From: JBAWYM01 sp037143575
GTDB lineage: Bacteria; Patescibacteriota; Gracilibacteria; Peribacterales; Peribacteraceae
Reading direction: 5' to 3'
Length of the DNA stretch: 43,369 nt
NCBI GenBank assembly: GCA_037143575.1
Contig: JBAWYM010000008.1
Span: forward strand, 1-43,369
Positions 8,626 through 17,030 of the stretch are shown one piece after another (position 1 is the first letter of the stretch; the number at the start of each line of letters is the position of its first letter). Both the position numbers and the translations under genes were made by a program. Below the pieces are notes generated by a model. It saw nothing but the letters and a program-made list of their open reading frames with translations. It searched no databases and had not been told where the DNA came from.

Positions 8626-8965
8626 GAAATGCTCGAAGCATACGATCAAGTTCTTCAGCGGCTTGCACAAATACATCCGCTTTGTCTTTTGTAATGTAAT
8701 GCAAATCCAACGATAGATAAATAAAGGTGTGTAATTCTGCAAGCGATCCCTTCGCAATCAGAATGAAATGAGCAAAGTCCTTCTCTGAGCTCCGCTGACT
8801 GCCTTCGGCAATATTCGCAGGAATAGAAACCGCAGCGCGCCGCATTTGCGAAACAAGCCCAAACATTTCTTCTTTTGGAAACGCTTGCGTGAGCGCGTAG
8901 ACATTCTGCACCAACACTCTGCCCTTTTCCCAAATCTGCAATCGCGTGAAAGACATACCAATCAT
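8606..8965 (-). CDS. Four-helix-bundle protein, S23/IVP-like
   Basis: 119 residues. The sequence FTRLQIWEKGRVLVQNVYALT, FPKEEMFGLVSQMRRAAVSIPANIAEG and LIAKGSLAELHTFI is the typical pattern of the family first found in 23S rRNA intervening sequences (S23, 'four helix bundle protein'). The molecular role is not established; many bacteria carry free-standing copies. ATG at 8965 or the internal ATG at 8956 (MSFTRLQ) are both possible; the second fits the family N-terminus better. Related palindromic repeats lie at both ends of the gene (8601-8625 and 8971-9005). It precedes the kinase gene by five bases. Confidence 0.9.
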   Translation of the reverse strand: MIGMSFTRLQIWEKGRVLVQNVYALTQAFPKEEMFGLVSQMRRAAVSIPANIAEGSQRSSEKDFAHFILIAKGSLAELHTFIYLSLDLHYITKDKADVFVQAAEELDRMLRAFRLKLKT

Positions 8966-8970
8966 ACGTG

Positions 8971-9005
8971 AAGCTTACAGCTTATGTCTTAAAGCTTAAA
9001 GCTTC
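8971..9005. repeat. AAGCTT-type palindromic repeat
   Basis: AAGCTTACAGCTTATGTCTTAAAGCTTAAAGCTT, inverted relative to the copy at 8601-8625. It lies between the divergent four-helix-bundle gene and UDP-glucose dehydrogenase gene, just before the promoter of the latter. Confidence 0.6.
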
Positions 9006-9007
9006 GC

Positions 9008-9036
9008 CTGACAATCCTCTCTTCATCCGCTATCAT
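9008..9036 (+). promoter_or_regulatory. Promoter of the UDP-glucose dehydrogenase gene, leaderless
   Basis: CTGACA (9008-9013), 17-bp spacer, TATCAT (9031-9036), then seven bases to the ATG at 9044. Each box has five of six consensus bases; the predicted transcript starts at or next to the start codon. Confidence 0.7.
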
Positions 9037-9043
9037 CCCGATC

Positions 9044-10354
9044 ATGAAAATCTCCATTGTCGGAACCGGTTACGTCGGCCTCGTCTCTGCTGCCTGCTTC
9101 GCGGAATTGGGTCACGAAGTCGTGGGCGTGGACATCGATGAAGCCAAAGTGAAGAAGCTGAAATCCGGGCAGAGCACCATCTACGAACCGGGGCTCGAGG
9201 AGCTGATCGTGCGGGGGCTGCAGAGCGGTAGGCTCACCTTCACGACGGAAATCACCGAAGCACTTCCGGGGTGCCAAGTCCTCTTCTGCGCGGTCGCCAC
9301 TCCACCGAACAAAGACCACACCGCCGATCTGCGCGCGGTATATGCCGTTGCCGATAGTGTGGCGGAGCATGTAGAGGGAGACCTCATCTTCGTGAATAAA
9401 TCCACCGTTCCCGTAGGTACCGGCAAAGAGTGTGAAGCACGGATTGCGGCGGTCCTCGCCAAGCGGGCAGTCTTCCACCGAATACCCGTAATCTCCAACC
9501 CGGAATTCCTCCGCGAAGGAACCGCCGTGCAAGATACCATGCACCCCGATCGCATCGTCGTAGGCATCAACGGGGATGAACATGCGCGCAAAATCATGGA
9601 AGAGCTCTACCAGCCGCTCGTTCGCACGGAGCACCCGCTCCTGCTCATCAGCCGTGAGAGCGCGGAAATCGTGAAGTACGCGAGCAATGCCTTCCTCGCG
9701 ACCAAGATCTCTTTCATCAACATGCTCACGGAACTCTGCGAAGTGACGGGAGGGAATATCCGTGATATCGCCAAGGGCATAGGTCTCGATGAGCGCATCG
9801 GCTCGCGGTTCCTGCATGCGGGCATCGGCTACGGCGGCAGCTGCTTCCCCAAAGATGTGAAGGCGCTGATGGCCATCGGACGGAAGTTGGGGATAGCGCT
9901 CCCGATCGTGAAGGCGACGCACGATGTGAATGATCGACAGCGCATCCGCTTCGCCAAGCAAATCCTCGCTGCTCTTCCGGAGGGTTCCTCCATCGGCATC
10001 TTCGGGCTCACGTTCAAGCCCAAGACCGACGACATGCGCGAAGCGCCGAGCCTGGACATCATCCCGCTCCTCCTCGAGGCCAAGCATACGATCCGCGTCC
10101 ACGATCCGGTGGCAATGGAGCTGGCTAGAAAACTCTTCCCCAAAGGCATTGAGTACGTAGAGACGCCGATGGAAGCGGCCAAGGAAGCTGATGCCGTGAT
10201 CCTCCTCACCGAGTGGGATGTCTTCCGCGGCATCGATCTCAAAGAACTCAAAGCCGCGATGCGCGGCAAGCTCCTCTTCGACGGTCGCAATGTCTACGAT
10301 CCGGACGAAGTACGCTCGGCGGGGCTGGAGTATCACGGGATCGGGGTGCGATGA
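9044..10354 (+). CDS. ugd: UDP-glucose 6-dehydrogenase
   Basis: 436 residues, full length. It oxidises UDP-glucose to UDP-glucuronate with two NAD+ in the cytosol. Seen: Rossmann motif GTGYVG (7-12), NAD-binding Asp30, STVPVGT (120-126), EFLREGTA (154-161), central KYASNAFLATK (211-221) and the catalytic-cysteine loop GYGGSCFPKD with Cys267. The C-terminal UDP-binding domain is complete (GLTFKPKTDDMREAPS). Its product is the substrate of the 4-epimerase encoded at 11812, so the two genes together would give UDP-galacturonate for surface polysaccharide. A GDP-mannose dehydrogenase of the same superfamily is the only alternative; the sequence resembles the UDP-glucose enzymes more closely. Confidence 0.95.
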   Translation: MKISIVGTGYVGLVSAACFAELGHEVVGVDIDEAKVKKLKSGQSTIYEPGLEELIVRGLQSGRLTFTTEITEALPGCQVLFCAVATPPNKDHTADLRAVYAVADSVAEHVEGDLIFVNKSTVPVGTGKECEARIAAVLAKRAVFHRIPVISNPEFLREGTAVQDTMHPDRIVVGINGDEHARKIMEELYQPLVRTEHPLLLISRESAEIVKYASNAFLATKISFINMLTELCEVTGGNIRDIAKGIGLDERIGSRFLHAGIGYGGSCFPKDVKALMAIGRKLGIALPIVKATHDVNDRQRIRFAKQILAALPEGSSIGIFGLTFKPKTDDMREAPSLDIIPLLLEAKHTIRVHDPVAMELARKLFPKGIEYVETPMEAAKEADAVILLTEWDVFRGIDLKELKAAMRGKLLFDGRNVYDPDEVRSAGLEYHGIGVR

Positions 10355-10391
10355 GGAGTAGTCTCTGGGCTATAGGAAGAGGGGGGTCTCA

Positions 10392-10419
10392 TTGACTGTG
10401 TCGTGAGCGGACGTACACT
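10392..10419 (+). promoter_or_regulatory. Sigma-70-type promoter, near-leaderless
   Basis: TTGACT (10392-10397), 16-bp spacer, TACACT (10414-10419), nine bases to the ATG at 10429. Confidence 0.6.
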
Positions 10420-10428
10420 AAATCCCTC

Positions 10429-10941
10429 ATGGAAATGCTCGATCACTTTCCTGTCTCTGGTGACGATACCAACGGTGCGATGGCCCGTCGGAAAGATGCA
10501 CTCGGAACAGAGCCCCTCAATCACGTGCTGATTGCCAGTCTTCAATTATCAGCTGGGCTTACGGAGTCGCGGGCTATCGATAAAGTTACAGCAGAAGAAT
10601 TGTTTCGAAAATATTTTCCGAACGGAAGAAAGGCAGACACGGTCACCAACAAAGCAACACATATTGTTGAGCTCGACGGAGGAGTAATAGTCTATCGGCT
10701 TCCCAATGGGGATTGGATAGAAACCGCGGTGGGCCACTTCATTCCAGCCTCCTTCCCTTGGGCACAGATTCTCGAGCAAGCTCTGCGAGTCGCTCTTGCT
10801 CATCCAGAAGCATCTTCAATGCTTGCCTCTCATACAGCAAATACGACGCAGGACAGGGCTGAGGATCTGCAGAAGACAATGGGAAATCTTCGCAAAGCGG
10901 TGGCTGTTGTACTGAGCGGATTTTCGTTTCTGCATTCCTAA
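10429..10941 (+). CDS. Hypothetical protein
   Basis: 170 residues, soluble, no signal peptide. It has a short beta-rich centre (ATHIVELDGGVIVYRLPNGDWIE, about 79-101) and helical ends. No family recognised. Support: its own promoter at 10392-10419 close to the ATG, and a continuous frame without a rival on the other strand. It converges with the minus-strand gene at 10994-11620, with 52 bases between the stops. There is no evident link to the neighbouring sugar-nucleotide genes. Confidence 0.65.
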   Translation: MEMLDHFPVSGDDTNGAMARRKDALGTEPLNHVLIASLQLSAGLTESRAIDKVTAEELFRKYFPNGRKADTVTNKATHIVELDGGVIVYRLPNGDWIETAVGHFIPASFPWAQILEQALRVALAHPEASSMLASHTANTTQDRAEDLQKTMGNLRKAVAVVLSGFSFLHS

Positions 10942-10993
10942 GTTGATGAAAGGAGAGTGCCTTCCCTGAGAGGACGCAGAGTTTGTGCGATGG

Positions 10994-11620
10994 TTATGAC
11001 GACGTTTTACCCAGTCCATGTCGCTGTCGAGGAGGACGATCGCCAGTATCACGGACGGGGAACTGAGATATTGCCCCTAATTCAATACTACCTTGTAAAG
11101 TATTTGTAAGGCTTGCATTCGTTATGATCATGCCTCGGTCAATTTCATTATTTACTATGAGACAGACTTGTTGAAGTTGCTTCATAGTTGGCTGCTGCCC
11201 AAGAAGTGTTTCAAGCCTCTGAGAAATCACTCGTTTAGCGGTATTCACTGGATCGATCGAGCCCTGAGCAGTCTCTAACCTCTCGATATTTGTTCTCAGC
11301 GTAGATTTCCAAGTAGAACCATTGGCTACATGATCGAGTGCGAACGCCATTCTTTGGGCTTTATTCATATGGCTGGAAGCAGCTACAAAACTGGCTAAAT
11401 TATACTGTTGATGGAGGTTTTTTATGAACCAGACTGTGAAAACCTCAGGCGGAATTACTCTGCCATCATTCCGATAGTACGCGAGAATACATGCCAAACC
11501 TTGCTGGTGCGTCAGAAGGCCTGATTTCTCTTTGAGGATAGCGTCGAGGGCCTGTTCGAAAGCCGTTTTTTTTTGCTCTGTATCGATGGGCTGATGATCT
11601 TCATCCATATGGATAATCAT
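10994..11620 (-). CDS. Hypothetical protein
   Basis: 208 residues from ATG 11620; an internal ATG at 11608 (MDEDHQPIDTEQKK) is an equally good start because AT-rich -10-like boxes (TATGAT, TATTGT at 11623-11633) lie just upstream. The protein is soluble and mostly helical (KTAFEQALDAILKEK, PTMKQLQQVCLIVNNEID) with no recognised domain. The C-terminus is basic (RPPRQRHGLGKTSS). Base composition is somewhat more AT-rich than that of the sugar genes around it, as for several hypothetical genes in 10.4-15.1 kb, which may mark a patch of accessory DNA. Confidence 0.65.
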   Translation of the reverse strand: MIIHMDEDHQPIDTEQKKTAFEQALDAILKEKSGLLTHQQGLACILAYYRNDGRVIPPEVFTVWFIKNLHQQYNLASFVAASSHMNKAQRMAFALDHVANGSTWKSTLRTNIERLETAQGSIDPVNTAKRVISQRLETLLGQQPTMKQLQQVCLIVNNEIDRGMIITNASLTNTLQGSIELGAISQFPVRDTGDRPPRQRHGLGKTSS

Positions 11621-11747
11621 ATATCATACAATACTTTATGCAAAGCAATACCTCCACTTTTTTGGCAGTATGAAAAGGAGGATGAGAGATCGGGATGCAA
11701 TATGCTGATAATTCTGTAAGATGTGTGCTCTATGCAGATTCTCCTCA

Positions 11748-11770
11748 CCCTTCGACAGGATCAGGATGAC
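11748..11770. repeat. Fragment of the CCTTCGACAGG-CAGGATGA repeat
   Basis: CCTTCGACAGGATCAGGATGA resembles the hairpin at 39737-39772 and the element at 13349-13386. It lies in the 191-base gap before the epimerase gene. No convincing promoter for that gene was seen here. Confidence 0.4.
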
Positions 11771-11811
11771 TCGCTCCTCGTTCTTCAATCTCTCGCTTCT
11801 CATCACACTCT

Positions 11812-12759
11812 ATGAAAATACTGGTCACCGGTGCCGCGGGCTTCATCGGATTCCATACCGCCAAAGTTCTCCTCGCGCGGGGCGATACGGTCGTCGGGCT
11901 GGATAATTTCAATGCGTACTATGATCCGCAGCTGAAGGAGGCGCGGGCGAAGATCCTCAGTACAGAGAAGAACTTCACGATGATTCGCGGAGACACCATG
12001 GACCGCGCAACTGTTGCGAAGGCCATGAAAGGCTGCGATCGCGTCTGCCACCTCGCCGCACTCGCCGGAGTGCGCTACGCCTTCGATCACCCTGCGGAAT
12101 ACATCGCGATCAATATCCAGGGATTTTTCAACGTCCTCGACGAAGCGCGGCTCCAGAAGATCGCTGGATTCATCTACGCTTCCTCGAGCTCCGTGTACGG
12201 CGGCAATACCAAGATGCCCCTCTGCGAGACCGACCGCACCGACGACCAGCGCTCGCTCTATGGTATGAACAAGAAAGACAATGAGCTCATGGCCCACACG
12301 TTCCATGCGCTGTATGGAATCCCGGTGACGGGGCTGCGGTTCTTCACCGTGTACGGACCCTACGGACGTCCCGACATGGCACTTTTCATGTTCACCGAAT
12401 CGGTCATCAAGGACCAGCCACTCCAGGTCTTTGGCCACGGCAAAATGCAGCGCGACTTCACGTACGTCGATGACATTGTCTCCGGCATTGTCGCATCGAT
12501 CGATAAGAACTACCCGGAAGAAGTCTTCAACCTCGGCTGCGGCCACACGGAGGAGCTGATGGAGTACATTTCCCTGATTGAGAAATCCCTCGGCAAGGTT
12601 GCCAAGAAGGAATTTCTCCCGATGCAGCCGGGCGATGTGGTGCGCACGGAAGCGGATATTGGTAAGGCGCAGAAGATGCTGGGATTCTCTCCGAAGACGA
12701 TGATTAAAGAAGGAGTTCCGAGGTTTGTTTCTTGGTATAAGGAGTATTATGGGATCTGA
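11812..12759 (+). CDS. UDP-glucuronate 4-epimerase (extended SDR)
   Basis: 315 residues. NAD-binding GAAGFIGFH (7-15), SSSSVYGG (124-131) and the catalytic pair Tyr150-x3-Lys154 (SLYGMNKKDNELMAHT) are intact. The stretch YGIPVTGLRFFTVYGPYGRPDMALFMFT is diagnostic of UDP-glucuronate/UDP-galacturonate 4-epimerases. It would turn UDP-glucuronate into UDP-galacturonate in the cytosol, using the product of the dehydrogenase encoded 1.5 kb upstream. It ends WYKEYYGI, and a similar eight-codon tail (WYRKYYGV) is found at 15112-15138 after the hypothetical genes that follow, as if the end of an epimerase gene had been duplicated. Confidence 0.9.
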   Translation: MKILVTGAAGFIGFHTAKVLLARGDTVVGLDNFNAYYDPQLKEARAKILSTEKNFTMIRGDTMDRATVAKAMKGCDRVCHLAALAGVRYAFDHPAEYIAINIQGFFNVLDEARLQKIAGFIYASSSSVYGGNTKMPLCETDRTDDQRSLYGMNKKDNELMAHTFHALYGIPVTGLRFFTVYGPYGRPDMALFMFTESVIKDQPLQVFGHGKMQRDFTYVDDIVSGIVASIDKNYPEEVFNLGCGHTEELMEYISLIEKSLGKVAKKEFLPMQPGDVVRTEADIGKAQKMLGFSPKTMIKEGVPRFVSWYKEYYGI

Positions 12760-12774
12760 TTTCCCCCTCTATCT

Positions 12775-12942
12775 ATGGTTATCGCAACCACTGAGAATTC
12801 GAAACAGCATCTTGATCATGTCAGGCTTGGCGCAACAACAGAGGCAGCTCACGTGAGTAGTCAATTGCTCAAAAATGCACAACCCGTTTCTGAACAAATC
12901 AGGGCAATTTTGGCTAAGCCTCGCCAAAAGGCTACACATTAG
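12775..12942 (+). CDS. Possible small protein
   Basis: A 55-codon frame starting 15 bases after the epimerase stop (MVIATTENSKQHLDHVRLG... to RQKATH). It is hydrophilic and helical without low-complexity content, as expected of a real small protein, but there is no clear promoter or ribosome binding site. No homologue recognised. The following bases to 13083 show no gene. Confidence 0.35.
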   Translation: MVIATTENSKQHLDHVRLGATTEAAHVSSQLLKNAQPVSEQIRAILAKPRQKATH

Positions 12943-13083
12943 AAACGGCTTGGAGAAGATGTTTGCCATCCATCATTCGAAATATACGAAACGCGTGACA
13001 GCTCCTTTGCTTGCATAATCAACGAGCAAAAACAGAGCAGGTTGCCTGTCCAGAGCGGAGCCGAAAAGCCAATCGGGACGATG

Positions 13084-13112
13084 TTGTGTTTCCTTGTCAT
13101 CCGCCGTACAAT
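13084..13112 (+). promoter_or_regulatory. Sigma-70-type promoter, leaderless
   Basis: TTGTGT (13084-13089), 17-bp spacer, TACAAT (13107-13112), six bases to the ATG at 13119. Confidence 0.65.
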
Positions 13113-13118
13113 TATCAC

Positions 13119-13337
13119 ATGAGTCTAGAGAGCTTTCTTTCGGCTGGAAAAGGGAAAGACCATCAAAAGCCTTCCACCCTTCCGTCGCCTGCGACATTAT
13201 TACCGGGCGCCCACAATAGAGAACACTTAAGCGAGACTTCTCCTTTCCTTCGTATTCCCACAGAGACTCCGGTTGCACAAGTGCGCGAGAAAACTACATG
13301 CGGACCTCTGCAGAATCTTTTCCATGGCTTGCGATAA
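13119..13337 (+). CDS. Small hypothetical protein
   Basis: 72 residues (MSLESFLSAGKGKDHQ... to LQNLFHGLR), rich in Pro, Thr and Ser and probably unstructured, without a signal peptide. A longer frame begins at 13011, but the promoter at 13084-13112 lies inside that extension and points to the ATG at 13119. No homologue recognised. Its frame ends at the edge of the repeat at 13349-13386. Confidence 0.45.
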   Translation: MSLESFLSAGKGKDHQKPSTLPSPATLLPGAHNREHLSETSPFLRIPTETPVAQVREKTTCGPLQNLFHGLR

Positions 13338-13348
13338 CTGAGCGCGCG

Positions 13349-13386
13349 ATGCCTGCCCTGTTTACCCTGAGCTTGTCGAATGGGAG
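13349..13386. repeat. 38-base repeat, inverted perfect copy at 40878-40915
   Basis: The 38 bases (ATGCCTGCCCTGTTTACC...TCGAATGGGAG) are the exact reverse complement of 40878-40915. It belongs to the same loose class as the CAGGATGA and GTCATCC elements elsewhere in the window. Confidence 0.8.
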
Positions 13387-13487
13387 TCTATCGAAAGTCT
13401 TCGCACGGACTTGGAAATAATTTCGATACAGCCCGCGGGAAGCAGACAGCACATGTTGAATCCGTAATAGCAATGAACTGCAATTGA

Positions 13488-13496
13488 TGTTATAAT
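13488..13496 (+). promoter_or_regulatory. Extended -10 promoter element
   Basis: TGTTATAAT (extended TGn plus perfect TATAAT), 24 bases before the ATG at 13521. No good -35 box is seen, which is usual for extended -10 promoters. Confidence 0.5.
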
Positions 13497-13520
13497 AGTA
13501 TTAATTCACAAACACGATTT

Positions 13521-15107
13521 ATGGATTCTCAGGAAGGACTCCAGACTAAAGCTGAACCCGCAGAAAATGCCGATGCGCAAATACTGCGGAATGCCAAGAG
13601 CGACTTGCGTCGCTGGGATGCTTCGACCATGGATGAGCAGCTGCAGATCGCTGCAGGACTCGGTGTCGATCGTCAATTGATCCATGATGCACAAACAACA
13701 AAGCTGAATCTGCAAAGAAAAATTGTGGATTCGTACGCAAAGCCTGAGGAGATCAAGAGTCTCCATGCACAATTGGCTATCTCCAAGCGTGCTTTGGATG
13801 CTGCCATTGAGCATCATGAGAAGCCGGAGAGAGTGGACGCCGCCAGAGCAACGATTCAGCGGAGATTGAGCTTTATGCAGCAGATAGCCATGGATGATCA
13901 ACTGCGCATCGCCGGAGAGAGGGGCGCTGCTGACCCCAAGCTGCTCGCGACGATCAGGAATGGAATTGCAAAACTCATGAACGCGCAAGCCGCAGAGTCA
14001 TTTTCATCTACCGAAGTCGAAGCGACCATCCTGCGACTGGATGCATCGATCGGGCTCCTCCATGAGCAAATCGCAAAGAAGGAAAAGTGGGCAGATGATT
14101 ACAAAATAACAGTGTTGAAGACGGCCGAAAGTGCCCTCAGAGAAATCAAAGATCTCCGCAAAACGACGCGCATCAGCAGGGAGACAGCGCTGCTGGCAAC
14201 GCGCCTGCAGGGTGGTGTGAGCAATCTGGATACGGGCGAAGTAACGATATTGGAAATCGATGCACAGGCACAGCAGTTACTGAGGCAGTGTGCACGACTC
14301 AAACCGGACCTCGAAGCGGATCGCGCATTCAAAAAACTGGATGCCTATCTGGGAGAATTTCCCCTGGAAATCCGAACTCGCAATGAGCTGATCGGCCTGT
14401 ATGACGAATCCGGGGAAGAATCGTCTCCGGAGCGATGCATCATACGATGCGCTTCTCCCCAGAGAGATAGAGTCGCTCGAATTAATTTTAATAATGGCGA
14501 CTATCTTGAAGTGAGGGGGGAAGAAGGGATTGAGTTGCCGGTAGTATCGTTCCCAGAAGATGGGGTGAGCGGTGATGGTGTATTCAAAGTCAAAATCCCA
14601 CCCGAGCTATCGGGGAAAACTGGGATGAATTCTGGCAACATTACTTTAACGGATGTACGAGGCCAAAAGGTGGCAGAACTCCTGCAGAAATTTTCCGTGA
14701 TTCAAGTACAGGAATGTATCGCTTTGTTCGATCGCGCTATACAGATCTTGAAGAAAAACCAAAATTCGCGGACAAGCCATAATGATGATTATGAATGGGA
14801 TAAACTCCGCTATAGCATCGCCAATCGTATCGGAGAACTCATGGGATTGAAGACGGGAGAATTGCTCAGAGATACTCAAATGTACAAGGAGTCTGGGGCT
14901 TGGTATTACCTTCTTTCGTCGAACAGTATCGGAACAACGACGGGAGAATCCCGCCAAAGATATATCGAAGATCTACAGCAAATAAAAAACAGCATGAGCG
15001 ATGGAATCCGTAATGCAAAACCGAACGATGTGATCTACATCGATATGAACGGGTTGGTAAAAACAGACAAAAATGTTCTGCCTACAAAAAAATACAGTAG
15101 GAAGTAA
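13521..15107 (+). CDS. Coiled-coil hypothetical protein with an internal repeat
   Basis: 528 residues, no signal peptide. The first 260 residues are helical and probably coiled coil, and contain two related units: MDEQLQIAAGLGVDRQLI (about 36-53) and MDDQLRIAGERGAADPKLL (about 124-142), about 88 residues apart and each followed by a charged helix. The rest has a beta-containing segment (about 300-390) and another helical part. No family recognised. Codon use is more AT-rich toward the 3' end. A fragment resembling an epimerase C-terminus follows directly, so this gene may lie in inserted DNA. Confidence 0.75.
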   Translation: MDSQEGLQTKAEPAENADAQILRNAKSDLRRWDASTMDEQLQIAAGLGVDRQLIHDAQTTKLNLQRKIVDSYAKPEEIKSLHAQLAISKRALDAAIEHHEKPERVDAARATIQRRLSFMQQIAMDDQLRIAGERGAADPKLLATIRNGIAKLMNAQAAESFSSTEVEATILRLDASIGLLHEQIAKKEKWADDYKITVLKTAESALREIKDLRKTTRISRETALLATRLQGGVSNLDTGEVTILEIDAQAQQLLRQCARLKPDLEADRAFKKLDAYLGEFPLEIRTRNELIGLYDESGEESSPERCIIRCASPQRDRVARINFNNGDYLEVRGEEGIELPVVSFPEDGVSGDGVFKVKIPPELSGKTGMNSGNITLTDVRGQKVAELLQKFSVIQVQECIALFDRAIQILKKNQNSRTSHNDDYEWDKLRYSIANRIGELMGLKTGELLRDTQMYKESGAWYYLLSSNSIGTTTGESRQRYIEDLQQIKNSMSDGIRNAKPNDVIYIDMNGLVKTDKNVLPTKKYSRK

Positions 15108-15111
15108 ACAG

Positions 15112-15138
15112 TGGTATCGAAAGTATTATGGAGTGTGA
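15112..15138 (+). pseudogene. Possible remnant of an epimerase 3' end
   Basis: TGG TAT CGA AAG TAT TAT GGA GTG TGA reads WYRKYYGV-stop, close to the end of the UDP-glucuronate epimerase (WYKEYYGI-stop at 12733-12759). The similarity continues a few bases past the stop (TGATTTCC). Short, so chance is possible. Confidence 0.4.
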
Positions 15139-15178
15139 TTTCCTCGTGAGTAGAACGAACCATATTCAAATGGAAATT

Positions 15179-15275
15179 GAGAGCAGGGATACCTCCCTGC
15201 GGTCTCACCATGGATGAGCTCATTGAACGGAAAATCTCCTAGCTGTAGTCCCCGCAGGCAAGTATGCCTGCTCTC
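15179..15275. repeat. Pair of inverted 24-base stem-loop repeats
   Basis: 15179-15202 (GAGAGCAGGGATACCTCCCTGCGG) and 15252-15275 are reverse complements at 21 of 24 positions. Each unit can also fold on itself (GCAGGCA-AGTA-TGCCTGC). They lie just after the Cys-rich gene's stop on the minus strand and may act as a transcript end. A related GAGCAGGATTCC-TTCCTGCGG unit sits at about 19210-19235. Confidence 0.7.
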
Positions 15276-15290
15276 AGGAGGATTCATCGT

Positions 15291-17030
15291 TCACTGAAAT
15301 TCCCTCACATACTCCTCTCTCTCCCAGAGAATGTACGGATACTCCGGTGGGTACGTCGTAAGGATGCGCTTGCCGGTGCGCGCACACGTTCGTTCGAAGA
15401 GCCGGGTTCCTCCGAGCTTCACGGCTCGTTCATCCATGCGCTCCTGATAGGTCAGTCGTGGGAGCGGGGCCGAAAGTTCCTGACATTTGGCGATTTCCTG
15501 AGTTGTAATGCGAAACGGTTTCCCCGACTGAAGGCTCTTCACGACGAGAGGTGTGTGATCCTCCGGAAGGCCATCCGGAAGAAGAGAGGCGTCGATCGCG
15601 TTCGAGAACTCCTTCGAGTCATCATCCTCCCAAAGGAACCCCCGCTCCTGAGCTTCACTTCTCGTCAGAGGGAAATACCGCTGGGCGAAGGAGCGGTTGT
15701 ACGGCATGGGTGACAGGCTCTCCGGGAAGAATTCGCCCCACGAACCAGTCGCGGAGCCTGCTGTGAGCGACGTCGAAAAGCTCCGGTTCATGGCAAGCCC
15801 ACCTCCTCCATCATTACGCATGTGGTCGATAATCTTCGGTACCAGTGTTTCATATTCCTTCTTCGTGTATTGCTTGTTGAGGATGCAATACTGCTTGCGC
15901 CGCATGCCCGTGCATCCGAAGCAGTTCTGACAGGCATCGCAGCCGTAGCAGTAGAAGAGATCGCTGCATCCGTCACGGCACTGCATGCAGAACCGAAGCC
16001 GCGAGACATTGATCACGCACGTGCAGGACTCGTAGATGAGTTCGGCATGGCGTCCGGTGAGGGAGAAGTCCATGCAGTCATTTACGTGCTCCGTCAGGTT
16101 GAAGCAGTACTTCAGATTTTCTCCCTGCCTGATCAGGCAGCTCTCCACCACATTCCGCGATTCCACGAGGTAGTTGCCCGTGCAGTTCTCGCTCAAGTGA
16201 AAGGATGCATGCGGACGCGAGTACCTCAGCGCCTCCTGCTGGAAGCGACTGCGCATCGCCTCGCGCTCCTGGTAGCTCGTACCCTGGAACTGCCGGAGGA
16301 ACGCCTCGTACTCCGCCTTGGTCTTCTGCTCGTTGAAGATGCAGTACTGCTGATGACGAAGATTACTGCATCCGAAGCAATTGCTGCAGGAACGGCAGTA
16401 GGTGAGGAAGTGGCTTTCACTGCAGTTTTCGCACGCTTCGCTGCTCTGCAGATTGAAGCAGCGCAGGCAGTCTACACAGTCGTAGCAGCGCTCGGAGTTA
16501 TACACTTTCGTGCACTCCAGACAGTCCTTGCACTCGTACGTATCCTCGCAGAACATGCATCCTTCCGAGAGCGACATGCTGAAGACCATGTAGCAGTTCT
16601 TGTTATCGGAGAGATTGTTGCAGTAGTCGCAGTTCTCGCACCGCAGCGTCACGCGGGCATACTGCGGAACGACGGTGCGGAGCTCGGCGAATTGCTCGAA
16701 GAACGGACGATGGAAGTCGTAGTCTCGACCGTAATCACAGGGATCCCAATCATCCTTCATCCAATCTTCATTGCGCATCACCGGGAAGGGCGCGCTGGCC
16801 GGATGCATGGAGAAAATCGTCTGACCGTCCGGAGAGGCCGGCCGCTGGAAGATCGCCGTGTGGTTGCGAAAGACGAGACGCCGTTGCAGTCTGCATTGCG
16901 GACAGCGCGTGGGCGGAGGGATTGCGTACTTCACTCCATTGAACACAGGGCTCATGTGATCGTAGAAAGTGAGATCTCCCTGAGTGACCGTGAAGGACTG
17001 GCCGCAGACGGTGCAGGAGGGTTGCGTCAT
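15291..17030 (-). CDS. Cys-rich multi-module zinc-ribbon protein, paralogue 1
   Basis: 579 residues from ATG 17030 (MTQPSCTVCGQSF), chosen because all paralogues begin this way; the frame is open to 17135. About 42 cysteines, mostly in CxxC pairs. Order: N-terminal treble-clef block (CTVCGQSF...PPPTRCPQCRLQRR, 1-50) resembling the Pfam 'probable zinc-ribbon' zf-trcl type; a block with DWDPCDYGRDYDF and PFFEQF; first Cys module ending CFGCSNLRHQQYCIFNEQKTKAEYE; second module ending CFGCTGMRRKQYCILNKQYTKKEYE; C-terminal block KPFRITTQE...CARTGKRILTTYPPEYP. It lacks the terminal CxxC ribbon of paralogues 2-4. No signal peptide. Divergent from a TrmB-like gene 125 bases away. Function unknown; metal or thiol chemistry in the cytosol is inference. 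Confidence 0.85.
   Translation of the reverse strand: MTQPSCTVCGQSFTVTQGDLTFYDHMSPVFNGVKYAIPPPTRCPQCRLQRRLVFRNHTAIFQRPASPDGQTIFSMHPASAPFPVMRNEDWMKDDWDPCDYGRDYDFHRPFFEQFAELRTVVPQYARVTLRCENCDYCNNLSDNKNCYMVFSMSLSEGCMFCEDTYECKDCLECTKVYNSERCYDCVDCLRCFNLQSSEACENCSESHFLTYCRSCSNCFGCSNLRHQQYCIFNEQKTKAEYEAFLRQFQGTSYQEREAMRSRFQQEALRYSRPHASFHLSENCTGNYLVESRNVVESCLIRQGENLKYCFNLTEHVNDCMDFSLTGRHAELIYESCTCVINVSRLRFCMQCRDGCSDLFYCYGCDACQNCFGCTGMRRKQYCILNKQYTKKEYETLVPKIIDHMRNDGGGGLAMNRSFSTSLTAGSATGSWGEFFPESLSPMPYNRSFAQRYFPLTRSEAQERGFLWEDDDSKEFSNAIDASLLPDGLPEDHTPLVVKSLQSGKPFRITTQEIAKCQELSAPLPRLTYQERMDERAVKLGGTRLFERTCARTGKRILTTYPPEYPYILWEREEYVREFQ

Noticed and set aside
9023..10336. 437-codon minus frame over the UDP-glucose dehydrogenase gene
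   Set aside because: Mirror frame of a fully recognisable enzyme gene; no similarity of its own.
12973..13278. 101-codon minus frame
   Set aside because: Overlaps the plus-strand small gene that has a well-placed promoter; no promoter or homology of its own.
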